A program made the translations under genes and the position numbers. Below the pieces are notes generated by a model that saw only the letters and a list, made by a program, of their open reading frames with translations, made no database searches and had not been told where the DNA came from. From Paracoccaceae bacterium (lineage in GTDB: Bacteria; Pseudomonadota; Alphaproteobacteria; Rhodobacterales; Rhodobacteraceae): 14,095 nucleotides of DNA. The DNA lies in contig DNSZ01000227.1 in NCBI GenBank assembly GCA_003500165.1, positions 1 to 14,095 of the forward strand, in the 5' to 3' direction. This document shows positions 7,075 through 13,868 of this stretch, in pieces. Positions within the stretch are counted from its first letter, which is position 1; each line of letters begins with the position of its first letter.

Positions 7075-8396
7075 GCGCCGGCCCCGGCCAGCGGCAGGTC
7101 GAGCTGAAAGCAGCCGCCCGGTCCATCGGTGCAAAGCCGCAATTCGCCGCCATGCTCCTCGGTGATCTTGTGGCTGATCGCCAGGCCCAGCCCGGTGCCC
7201 TGGCCCACCGCCTTGGTGGTGAAGAACGGATCGAAGATCGCCTGGCGCAGATCCTCGGGCACACCGGGCCCGTTATCGGCAACCGTCAGAACCGCGCGCC
7301 CGCCGGCGATTGCCGCGGTGACCTCGATCCGGCCACCGGGCCGGCCGGCCACGGAATCGAGCGCGTTCTGGATCAGGTTCATCACCACCTGCTGGATGTG
7401 GCCGGGCCGGCCGCAAACCCGGATAAGCGGCGCACCGGCCAGAACCACCCTGGTGTCGCATCTGGTCCCGCGCATGACCCAGCTTGCCGCGATGCGCGCC
7501 GTTTCGGCAAGGTCGAACACGACCTTTTCGCCGCTGCCTTCGGCCGACAGGCGGCGCAAATCCTCGACGATATCGCGCACCCGTTCGGCGCCGTCGCGCG
7601 CCCCCGCCACCGCCTCGCGCAGATTGCCGACCTCGCGGTCAAGCCGCAATTCCTCGCGCAGGCGGATCAACTCATCGCGCGAGGCACCGGCCTGGACCCG
7701 TTCGAAATAGGTCTCGAATTTCGAGGCATAGCGATCGAGCGCATGGGTGTTGGCATAGACGAAACTGATCGGGTTGTTGAGCTCATGCGCGACGCCGGCC
7801 AGCAGCCGGCCCAGCGAGGCGAGCTTTTCGTTGCGCACCAGCAGCGCCTGGGCCGCCTTCAGCGCGTTGTGGCTGTCTTCCAGCTCGGCATAGGCGCGGC
7901 GCAATTCGCCCAGCGGCCGGCCGGTCAGCACATGGCCGATCACCCGGCCCCGATCGTCAAAGCGCGGGCTGATCGACAGTTCCATCGGGCCCGCATCGCC
8001 GGGCACGGCCAGGCTGGCCTCGATGGTCTCGGGTGTCCTGCCCTGGGCCGACCGCACCATCGCCGCCGCAAGCCGGTCGCGATCGGCTGGGTCGAACAGC
8101 GCGGCAACCGGTTGCCCGGCAAAGCCGCCGCGCGCCGCCTGGCCGGGGAACGAGGCCGAGACCTCTTCGACCGCGCCGCGGCGCGACACGACGATCAGAA
8201 CGTCCGAGACCGAGGCCAGGATCGAGGCGAGGAACGACCGCATCGTCTCGAGCTCGGCGTTCTTCTGCTCGAGCCGTTCCTGATGGTCGACCAGCTCGGC
8301 ATAGGTGCGGTCGACGGCCGACAGCACATCCGCCCAGACCGCGTCGGAAAACCGGTCCGCGGCGGATGCCGTATCGCGTGTCCGGCCCTTGGCCAT
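7071..8396 (-). CDS. hupT: H2-responsive sensor histidine kinase HupT/HoxJ
   Basis: In Rhodobacter capsulatus HupT autophosphorylates when H2 is absent, phosphorylates HupR, and so keeps hydrogenase genes off; HupUV relieves this when H2 is present. The 441-residue protein has an N-terminal coiled-coil-like segment (about 25-55), a PAS domain (about 55-165), a second helical linker (about 165-195), HisKA with phosphoacceptor His204 in GVAHELNNPISF, and HATPase_c: N box NLIQNALDS (340-348), G1 DNGPG (374-378), F box FDPFFTTK (388-395), G2 GTGLGL (400-405). No transmembrane segment is present, so it is cytosolic and must get its signal from a partner, which fits the adjacent HupU and HupV. ATG at 8396 has a strong GGAGGT at 8408-8403, 6 nt upstream. 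It is first in the hupTUV-hypF unit. The specific HupT call rests on the neighbours and on the HELNNPISF-type H box. Confidence 0.92.
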   Translation of the reverse strand: MAKGRTRDTASAADRFSDAVWADVLSAVDRTYAELVDHQERLEQKNAELETMRSFLASILASVSDVLIVVSRRGAVEEVSASFPGQAARGGFAGQPVAALFDPADRDRLAAAMVRSAQGRTPETIEASLAVPGDAGPMELSISPRFDDRGRVIGHVLTGRPLGELRRAYAELEDSHNALKAAQALLVRNEKLASLGRLLAGVAHELNNPISFVYANTHALDRYASKFETYFERVQAGASRDELIRLREELRLDREVGNLREAVAGARDGAERVRDIVEDLRRLSAEGSGEKVVFDLAETARIAASWVMRGTRCDTRVVLAGAPLIRVCGRPGHIQQVVMNLIQNALDSVAGRPGGRIEVTAAIAGGRAVLTVADNGPGVPEDLRQAIFDPFFTTKAVGQGTGLGLAISHKITEEHGGELRLCTDGPGGCFQLDLPLAGAGA

Positions 8397-8405
8397 CGGC
8401 GCACC

Positions 8406-8432
8406 TCCGCCGGCAGGATACAGGCCGGCGGA
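8406..8432. promoter_or_regulatory. perfect 9-bp inverted repeat upstream of hupT, overlapping its ribosome binding site
   Basis: The arms 8406-8414 (tccgccggc) and 8424-8432 (gccggcgga) are exact reverse complements separated by 9 bp. Read toward hupT, the second arm ends in the GGA of the GGAGGT Shine-Dalgarno (8408-8403). The spacer holds a TATCCT (8420-8415) with a weak TTGCAG 16 bp upstream (8442-8437), so a promoter here is possible but poor. The repeat could be a DNA operator of about two helical turns or, if transcription starts upstream, an mRNA hairpin that masks the Shine-Dalgarno. The repeat is certain; its role is inferred. Confidence 0.5.
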
Positions 8433-8454
8433 CCGCCTGCAAAGCGAATTGGCA

Positions 8455-8488
8455 CCGGTCGGGCCGGCCGATCGGCCAGCCGGACCGG
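8455..8488 (-). terminator. long imperfect hairpin after the HdeD-like gene, possible terminator
   Basis: The outer stem CCGGTC/GACCGG is perfect (8455-8460 with 8483-8488) and the centre is the 12-bp palindrome GGCCGATCGGCC (8466-8477), joined by a partly paired region. It begins 10 bp after the HdeD-like stop codon, in the place expected for a terminator. The tail on the minus strand (TGCCAATTCGCTTTG) has only short T runs, so intrinsic termination would be weak. If active, it separates the HdeD-like gene from hupT, which would then need its own promoter between 8397 and 8454. Confidence 0.45.
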
Positions 8489-8498
8489 CGCCGCGTCG

Positions 8499-9044
8499 TC
8501 AGACCGCGTCCGGGTTCACGGCCGCGGTGACGACCTTCTTCGCTTCGCGCTCGACCCAGCCGATGGCCATAAGCCAGATGCCGTTGCTGATCAGCTCGAC
8601 CGCCAGCAGGATGCCCAGCAGAATCTCGGCCGATTGCGGGAAGTTGGTCAAGACCATGGCCCCCAGGATCAGCGAGGCGACAGCGGACAGCAGGATCGTC
8701 CAGCGCAGATTGCCCGACACCGAAAAGCCGAGGAACAGCTTGACGATCCCCGAGGCGACAAAAAGCACCCCGATCACAAAGGTCAGCGTCAGCATCCCCT
8801 CGAGCGGCTTGCCGATGATGTTGAGGCCGACGGCCAGAACCACGACCCCCAGCAGCACCGACAGGATGCGCGCACCCCAGCCGCTGGCCTGGAATGCGGC
8901 GGCTATTTGAACGACGCCGAAGAAGACGAACATCCAGCCCGCGATCAAGGTCGCCACAACAGATGCCGCAACCGCGTTGAACAGGGCATAGATCCCTGCG
9001 ACGATTGAGAGGATGCCGAGAATGACCAGAAACAGCCAGCTCAT
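8499..9044 (-). CDS. HdeD-like (DUF308) six-helix membrane protein
   Basis: A 181-residue inner-membrane protein made almost entirely of six hydrophobic segments in three pairs (about residues 3-20, 25-48, 57-75, 82-105, 115-134 and 140-162). The short polar loops and the C-terminal charged tail (VEREAKKVVTAAVNPDAV) would lie in the cytoplasm. The pattern and motifs (LGILSIVAGIYALF, GWMFVFFGVVQIAAAF, LLGILLAVELISNGIWL) fit the HdeD/DUF308 family. The E. coli member HdeD is an acid-resistance membrane protein; the function here is not established. ATG at 9044 was chosen over an upstream in-frame ATG because it has a clear AAGGAGAA 8-10 nt upstream and begins the first helix. It lies 141 bp downstream of argF and 102 bp upstream of hupT on the same strand. 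No functional link to the hydrogen sensor is evident. Confidence 0.85.
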   Translation of the reverse strand: MSWLFLVILGILSIVAGIYALFNAVAASVVATLIAGWMFVFFGVVQIAAAFQASGWGARILSVLLGVVVLAVGLNIIGKPLEGMLTLTFVIGVLFVASGIVKLFLGFSVSGNLRWTILLSAVASLILGAMVLTNFPQSAEILLGILLAVELISNGIWLMAIGWVEREAKKVVTAAVNPDAV

Positions 9045-9185
9045 CGCGATTCTCCTTTTTTCATGTGTGCTGTCGCTTTGGCAGTTGTTCAGACGCCGGG
9101 CAAGCCTGCCCTGCCGCGCCATGGCGCCGCGCCAGCGTGCGGCGTCATACCAACCGCAATGAACCACGCGCATCGCGCTTCGGTA

Positions 9186-10109
9186 TCAGACCCCAAGGCA
9201 CCACCGCATCACCGCCTTTTGCGCGTGCAACCGGTTCTCGGCTGCATCGAACACCGCCGATTGCGGGCCGTCCATCGCCGCGTCGGTGATCTCCTCGCCG
9301 CGATGGGCGGGCAGACAGTGCAGCACCGCCGCGTCGGGGGCGGCCGCCAGCAGCGCCGCGTTCACCTGATAGGGGGCCAGCAGATTGTGCCGCCGGTCGC
9401 GCGCATTGCGGTCGTCATGCATCGACAGCCAGCTGTCGGTGATCAGCACATCGGCACCGGCAACCGCCCGCGCCGGGTCGTGTTCGATCGCGATCTCGGC
9501 CCCGGCAGCGCGGGCCGCCGCCACCACTTCCGGGTCGGGTTCCAGCGCCTCGGGCCCGGCAAAGGTGAAGGCAAAGCCGAACGCCGCCGCCGCCTCGATC
9601 CACGAGGCGCAGACATTGTTGCCGTCGCCCAGCCATACCGCCCGGCGGCCGGCAAGCGGGCCCAACCGTTCCTCGACCGTTTGCAGGTCGGCCATGATCT
9701 GGCAGGGATGCGAGGCATCCGTCAGCCCGTTGATCACCGGCACCGAGGCATGCGCGGCCAGTTCGCGCAATGTGGCCGGCGCAAAGGTGCGGATCATGAT
9801 CAGATCGACATAGCGCGACAGCACGCGGGCGGTGTCGGCCACGCTCTCGCCCTGGCCAAGCTGCATCTCCGACCCGGTCAGCACCAGCGTCTGACCGCCC
9901 ATCTGGCGAACGCCGACATCGAAGGAGACGCGGGTGCGCGTCGACGGCTTCTCGAAGATCAGCGCCACGATCCGCCCGGCCAGCGGTTGGGCATCGTCGG
10001 GCGCGCCGCGTGGGCGGCCGGCCCGGGCGGCCTTCATTGCCGCCGCCTGATCGAGCATGGCCCGCAGATCGGCGGGCGGCGTGGCAGCGATATCAAGGAA
10101 ATGCGGCAT
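9186..10109 (-). CDS. argF: ornithine carbamoyltransferase
   Basis: This enzyme condenses ornithine and carbamoyl phosphate to citrulline in arginine biosynthesis and works as a cytoplasmic trimer. The 307 residues match the usual length. Motifs are the carbamoyl-phosphate site EKPSTRTR (53-60), the HPCQ loop (134-137) with ADLQTVEERLG, the ornithine-binding loop DSWLSM (225-230), and HCLPAHRGEEI (264-274) with the catalytic Cys265. The residue after SM is His rather than the frequent Gly of the SMG loop. An aspartate carbamoyltransferase is unlikely because HCLPAHRGEE is the OTC signature. ATG at 10109 was chosen because the protein then begins at the normal N-terminus (MPHFLDIA); the frame is open 25 codons upstream but without homologous sequence. 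The gene stands alone: argD, often its neighbour in related bacteria, is absent, and comEC lies 129 bp upstream on the same strand. Confidence 0.96.
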   Translation of the reverse strand: MPHFLDIAATPPADLRAMLDQAAAMKAARAGRPRGAPDDAQPLAGRIVALIFEKPSTRTRVSFDVGVRQMGGQTLVLTGSEMQLGQGESVADTARVLSRYVDLIMIRTFAPATLRELAAHASVPVINGLTDASHPCQIMADLQTVEERLGPLAGRRAVWLGDGNNVCASWIEAAAAFGFAFTFAGPEALEPDPEVVAAARAAGAEIAIEHDPARAVAGADVLITDSWLSMHDDRNARDRRHNLLAPYQVNAALLAAAPDAAVLHCLPAHRGEEITDAAMDGPQSAVFDAAENRLHAQKAVMRWCLGV

Positions 10110-10238
10110 GGTTCGGTCCTGTGCGGGCATCGGCGTCGGGGTGATCGGACGTTCCTTTCGCAACCCGGCGACGGCGTCAAGCAACGCCCAAGGCAGCGCA
10201 GGGCGCAGGGGTTCGCCCCGTCCTGCACGGCGAAACGC

Positions 10239-12302
10239 CTAGTCCGGATCGGGCGCGCGCGTTCCATCCGGGGCGTTGCCCGGTGCCCACAGCCGCCGCC
10301 CCGCCACCGCGTCGGCCCCGGAAACGACCAGCCCGTCGGCGCCGCGTCGGACCGCGATCGCGCCAAGCCGCGCGCGCAGGGCGGCATCGATCACCAGGCA
10401 GGCATCGCCCGCCGCCCGGCCCTCGACGATGACCACATCCGCATGGCGGCAGGCATCGGCCAGCGCCGCCGGACCGGCATCGCGTTCGACCCGGATCACA
10501 TGCAGCGACGGGGCGGCGCGGCGTGCCGCGGCCGTTTCCTGGGCGGCGGCGTCGCCGTCATTCTCTAGCCAGGCCTCGGCGATAAAGCCATTGCCCCGCG
10601 CCCGATCGAGCCCGCGGCCGGCCTCGGTCATCGCGCCCAGGAGCTTGCCATCGGCCGAGACCAGCAAATCCGGCCGCGCCGCGCCCTGCCAAAGCACCAG
10701 CGCCACCAGCCCAAGGCCAAGCCCGGCCAGCCGCGCCCGGCCCCGCCAGAGCAGCGCGAACAGCAGGCCAAAGGCCAGCAGCGGCAGCACCTCGCCGGGC
10801 GGCTTGACGATGGGGCGGGTGGCGGCGGGCCAGCCGGCCACCGTTTCGGCCACGCCAAGGATCCAGCCGATGCCAAGCCCCGCAACGGCCAGCGCCGGGC
10901 CGGCCAATCCCAGCGGCCACAGCATCAGCGCCAGCAGCAGCGCCGGCATCACCACCAGCCCCATCACGGGCACGCTGGCAAGATTGGCCAGCAAGCCGTA
11001 TTGCGCGATCTGGTTGAAATGGGCCGCCGCGATCGGCGCCGTGGCCGCCCCCGCCACGGCCGAGGATATCGCAACCGCCGCGACGCCCCGTGCCCAGGCG
11101 GGCAGGCGGTATGCGCGGCCCGCCTCTGCCCGTCGCATGCCCCAATCGCGCAACCCGGCAAAGGCCGCCACGAGCGCCGTGGTCGCGGCAAAGGACATCT
11201 GGAAGCCCGGGCCGGTCAGCGTCTCGGGCCGGATCGCCAGCACCAGGATGGCGGCCAGCGCGACCGCGCGCAGGGTGATCGCCCTGAGGTCGAGCAGCAC
11301 AGCGCCCAGGATCACCGCCGCCATGATGAAGGCGCGCTCGGTCGCCACCGCTGCGCCCGACAGCAGCAGATAGGCCAGCCCGGCGGCCAGCGCGGCCGCT
11401 GCGGCGATCTTCTTGGCCGGCAGGCGCAGGGCAAGCGGCGGGATCAGCGCCAGGAAAAGCCGTATTGCGCCGAACACCGTGCCCGTCAGCAGCCCCATAT
11501 GCAGCCCCGAAATCGCCAGCAGATGCGCCAGGTTCGAGGCCCGGAGCGCGTCGAGCGCCGGCCGGTCGAGGCCCGACCGGTCACCGACGACGATCGCGGC
11601 GGCAAACGCGCCCTCGCGCCCGGGCAGCGCGCGCCGCAACCAGTCGGCGATCTCCATGCGCAGCGCGAACAGCCGCAGGGCCGGCCCGCCGCCGCCGGCC
11701 GGTTCGATCCGCACCAGCGGGCTGCGCGCATAGCCGACCGCGCCCAGCCCCTGAAACCAGGCATGGCGGCGAAAATCATAGCCCCCCGGCTCCACCGGGC
11801 CGGCCGGCGGGGAGAGCCAGGCGGTCACCGCGACCCGTTCGCCGGGTCGGGGTGTCACCGGGCCGGGATCGCCATGCAGCGCGATCCGCACCCGCCCGGG
11901 AACCCGCGCGGGATCGGTATCGTCCAGCACCACGCGGTCGAGGGTGATGCGTGGCGCGTTCGACCAGGACCGGTCGAGCGCAACGACGCGCCCCTCGACC
12001 GGACCGTAATAGCGAAAGCCCAGCACCGGGCCGGCGACCGCATGCGCCCGATATCCGGCCAGCACGAACCCCGCGCAGATCGCGACAACGCCAATGGCCA
12101 GCGGGTGCCAGGCCGGATCGGTGACCCGGGTCGCCAGCAACGCCGCCAGGGCAAGCCCGACCATCGCGGCATAATGGAGCGGCGCGGGTTCCCAGCGCAG
12201 GCCGAACCACAGGCCGATCCCGACGGCAAGCGCGACCGGCAGCCACAGGAACCAATGGCCACGCTGCGCGAGCAGAACGGCCTCGATCCCTGCGCGCGTC
12301 AC
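10239..12302 (-). CDS. comEC: ComEC/Rec2-family membrane protein (DNA-uptake channel family)
   Basis: ComEC forms the inner-membrane channel for single-stranded DNA during natural transformation. The 687-residue protein has N-terminal hydrophobic helices, a soluble DUF4131-type domain (EPGGYDFRRHAWFQGLGAVGYA, about 171-192), and the Competence domain with its hallmark HLLAISGLHMGLLTG (260-274), followed by many membrane helices to about residue 540. The remaining C-terminal 140 residues (RPDLLVSADGKLLGAM, FIAEAWLENDGDA) carry no HxHxDH motif, so the metallo-beta-lactamase nuclease domain of Gram-positive ComEC is missing; this short soluble tail is typical of alphaproteobacterial members. GTG at 12302 is the chosen start, preceded by a modest GGGAAA; the open frame further upstream is antisense to gltX and has no family features. 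It is divergent from gltX, with 76 bp between starts. Competence in this organism is not shown. Confidence 0.9.
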   Translation of the reverse strand: MTRAGIEAVLLAQRGHWFLWLPVALAVGIGLWFGLRWEPAPLHYAAMVGLALAALLATRVTDPAWHPLAIGVVAICAGFVLAGYRAHAVAGPVLGFRYYGPVEGRVVALDRSWSNAPRITLDRVVLDDTDPARVPGRVRIALHGDPGPVTPRPGERVAVTAWLSPPAGPVEPGGYDFRRHAWFQGLGAVGYARSPLVRIEPAGGGGPALRLFALRMEIADWLRRALPGREGAFAAAIVVGDRSGLDRPALDALRASNLAHLLAISGLHMGLLTGTVFGAIRLFLALIPPLALRLPAKKIAAAAALAAGLAYLLLSGAAVATERAFIMAAVILGAVLLDLRAITLRAVALAAILVLAIRPETLTGPGFQMSFAATTALVAAFAGLRDWGMRRAEAGRAYRLPAWARGVAAVAISSAVAGAATAPIAAAHFNQIAQYGLLANLASVPVMGLVVMPALLLALMLWPLGLAGPALAVAGLGIGWILGVAETVAGWPAATRPIVKPPGEVLPLLAFGLLFALLWRGRARLAGLGLGLVALVLWQGAARPDLLVSADGKLLGAMTEAGRGLDRARGNGFIAEAWLENDGDAAAQETAAARRAAPSLHVIRVERDAGPAALADACRHADVVIVEGRAAGDACLVIDAALRARLGAIAVRRGADGLVVSGADAVAGRRLWAPGNAPDGTRAPDPD

Positions 12303-12306
12303 GGCC

Positions 12307-12335
12307 TTGTTTCCCAGCCTGCTGGACCCTAGAAC
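12307..12335 (+). promoter_or_regulatory. candidate sigma70-type promoter for gltX
   Basis: TTGTTT (12307-12312) and TAGAAC (12330-12335) are separated by exactly 17 bp, with transcription expected to start near 12342 and give a leader of about 37 nt. The hexamers match the consensus at three and four of six positions, so support comes mainly from spacing and from position in the 76-bp divergent comEC-gltX gap. The leader holds a 5-bp hairpin (12344-12359) and two copies of GGTTnACG, 11 bp apart, just before the gltX ATG. Confidence 0.35.
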
Positions 12336-12378
12336 GCGGGCGACCCTGACCGCCCAGGGTTGACGAAAGGTTAACGCG

Positions 12379-13782
12379 ATGTCCGACGCCCCCGTGGTGA
12401 CCCGTTTCGCGCCGTCGCCGACCGGGTTCCTGCATATCGGCGGCGCCCGCACGGCCCTGTTCAACTGGCTGTTCGCGCGCGGCCGGGGCGGCCGGTTTCT
12501 GCTGCGGATCGAGGATACCGACCGCGAACGCTCCACCCCCGAGGCGACGCAGGCGATCTTTGACGGGCTCGCCTGGCTGGGGCTCGACTGGGATGGGGAG
12601 GCGACCAGCCAGTTCGCCCGCCGCGACCGCCATGCAGAGGTGGCCCAAGCGCTGCTCGACCGCGGCGCCGCCTATCGCTGCCATGCCACCCAGGAAGAGA
12701 TCGCCGGCTTTCGCGCGGCCGCCCGCGCCGAAGGCCGATCCACCAATTTCCAAAGCCCGTGGCGCGATGCCGACCCCACGGCGCGCCCCGATGTCCCCCT
12801 TGTCATCCGTCTGAAATCGCCGCGCAGCGGCCAGACCGTGATCGACGATGCGGTGCAGGGCCGGGTCACCTGGCGCAACGACACGCTTGACGACATGGTG
12901 CTGCTGCGCTCGGACGGCACGCCGACCTACATGCTGGCGGTGGTGGTGGACGACCGCGACATGGGGGTGACCCATGCGATCCGCGGCGACGATCATCTGG
13001 CCAACGCCGCACGCCAGGCGCTGATCTACGATGCCATGGGCTGGGACCGCCCGGTATTCGCCCATATCCCGCTGATCCACGGCCCCGACGGCAAGAAACT
13101 GTCGAAACGCCATGGCGCGCTGGGGGTCGGCGAATACCGCCGCCTGGGCTATCTGCCCGCGGCCATGCGCAACTACCTGGCCCGGCTCGGCTGGGGCCAT
13201 GGCGATGACGAGGTGTTCACCACCGAGCAGGCGATCGCCTGGTTCGATCTGGACGGCATCACCCGGGCGCCGGCCCGGTTCGACGCGAAAAAGCTCGACC
13301 ACATCTCGGCCCGCCACATTGCCATGGCCGATGACGCCACGCTGATGGCGGGGATCGCCGACTGGCTGGCCGCGACCGGGGCGCCGCCGCTGCCCCCCGG
13401 TGTCGCCCAACGGCTGCGCGACGCGCTGCCGATCCTGAAGTACCGGGCGCGGCGCATCCCCGACCTGCTGGAGAAGGCGCATTTCCTGCTGGCCGCGCGG
13501 CCGGTCCAGCCCGACGACAAGGCCGCTCGCGCGCTCGATCCCGAAGCCCGTGCTGCGCTGCAGGATTTGACGCCGCAGTTGCAAAATGCTAACTGGTCCC
13601 GCAGCGCGCTGGAAGCGGCCGTTTCGGAATTTGCCGCGTCACGGGGGATGAAGCTGGGCCAGGTTGCGCAGCCGGTTCGGGCCGCGCTTGCAGGCCGAAT
13701 TGCGACACCGAGCATCTTTGACATGATGCTCCATCTGGGGCCGGAAGAAAGCCTCGCCAGGCTCGCCGACGCGACCGGCTAG
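12379..13782 (+). CDS. gltX: glutamate--tRNA ligase
   Basis: A class I aminoacyl-tRNA synthetase that attaches glutamate to tRNA-Glu, and possibly tRNA-Gln, in the cytoplasm. The 467 residues match bacterial GluRS length. The N-terminus reads VTRFAPSPTGFLHIGGARTA with the HIGH-type motif HIGG (19-22). The second catalytic motif KKLSKRHG is at 239-246, preceded by the GluRS-typical RGDDHLANAARQ (202-213). The C-terminal helical anticodon-binding domain follows (about 310-467). ATG at 12379 has AAAGG about 10 nt upstream and gives the standard N-terminus. Alphaproteobacteria often carry two gltX copies with different tRNA preference; which one this is cannot be settled from the sequence alone. 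It is followed 86 bp later by gltA on the same strand, a common pairing in Rhodobacterales. Confidence 0.97.
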   Translation: MSDAPVVTRFAPSPTGFLHIGGARTALFNWLFARGRGGRFLLRIEDTDRERSTPEATQAIFDGLAWLGLDWDGEATSQFARRDRHAEVAQALLDRGAAYRCHATQEEIAGFRAAARAEGRSTNFQSPWRDADPTARPDVPLVIRLKSPRSGQTVIDDAVQGRVTWRNDTLDDMVLLRSDGTPTYMLAVVVDDRDMGVTHAIRGDDHLANAARQALIYDAMGWDRPVFAHIPLIHGPDGKKLSKRHGALGVGEYRRLGYLPAAMRNYLARLGWGHGDDEVFTTEQAIAWFDLDGITRAPARFDAKKLDHISARHIAMADDATLMAGIADWLAATGAPPLPPGVAQRLRDALPILKYRARRIPDLLEKAHFLLAARPVQPDDKAARALDPEARAALQDLTPQLQNANWSRSALEAAVSEFAASRGMKLGQVAQPVRAALAGRIATPSIFDMMLHLGPEESLARLADATG

Positions 13783-13812
13783 GGCACCGGCCCCGGGCGA
13801 CGGAAAAGCCTG

Positions 13813-13848
13813 GGCGCCATCGGCGCCGTTTCGGGCCCCCAGGGGCCC
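13813..13848 (+). terminator. two consecutive GC hairpins between gltX and gltA
   Basis: The first hairpin is GGCGCC-ATC-GGCGCC (13813-13827), followed by GTTTC. The second is GGGCCCC-CA-GGGGCCC (13833-13848), with up to 7 bp formally paired and probably 6 in practice. They lie 30 bp after the gltX stop and before the gltA ribosome binding site. They could reduce read-through into gltA or stabilise the end of the gltX message. Neither has a real U tract, so strong intrinsic termination is unlikely. Confidence 0.4.
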
Positions 13849-13868
13849 ATCGAACAGCGAGGTGCATG

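Noticed and set aside
7152..9008. Long plus-strand open frame (618 codons) across hupT and the HdeD-like gene
   Set aside because: It spans two real minus-strand genes and their intergenic gap, and has no domain signal.
9139..9190. ATACC...GGTAT inverted repeat after argF
   Set aside because: Arms of only 5 bp with a long loop; too weak to call a terminator or an extragenic repeat without genome-wide copies.
10175..10180. TTGACG on the minus strand as the -35 of an argF promoter
   Set aside because: No acceptable -10 hexamer at 16-18 bp downstream.
10208..10219. GGGG-TTCG-CCCC hairpin downstream of comEC as a terminator
   Set aside because: Only a 4-bp stem with no T tract; such stems are expected by chance at this G+C.
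9063..10568. Long plus-strand open frame (501 codons) antisense to argF and the comEC end
   Set aside because: Shadow frame; ArgF motifs on the minus strand are unambiguous.
11776..13584. Minus-strand open frame (602 codons) antisense to gltX
   Set aside because: It runs into the comEC region in a different frame and has shadow-frame composition; gltX motifs are intact on the plus strand.
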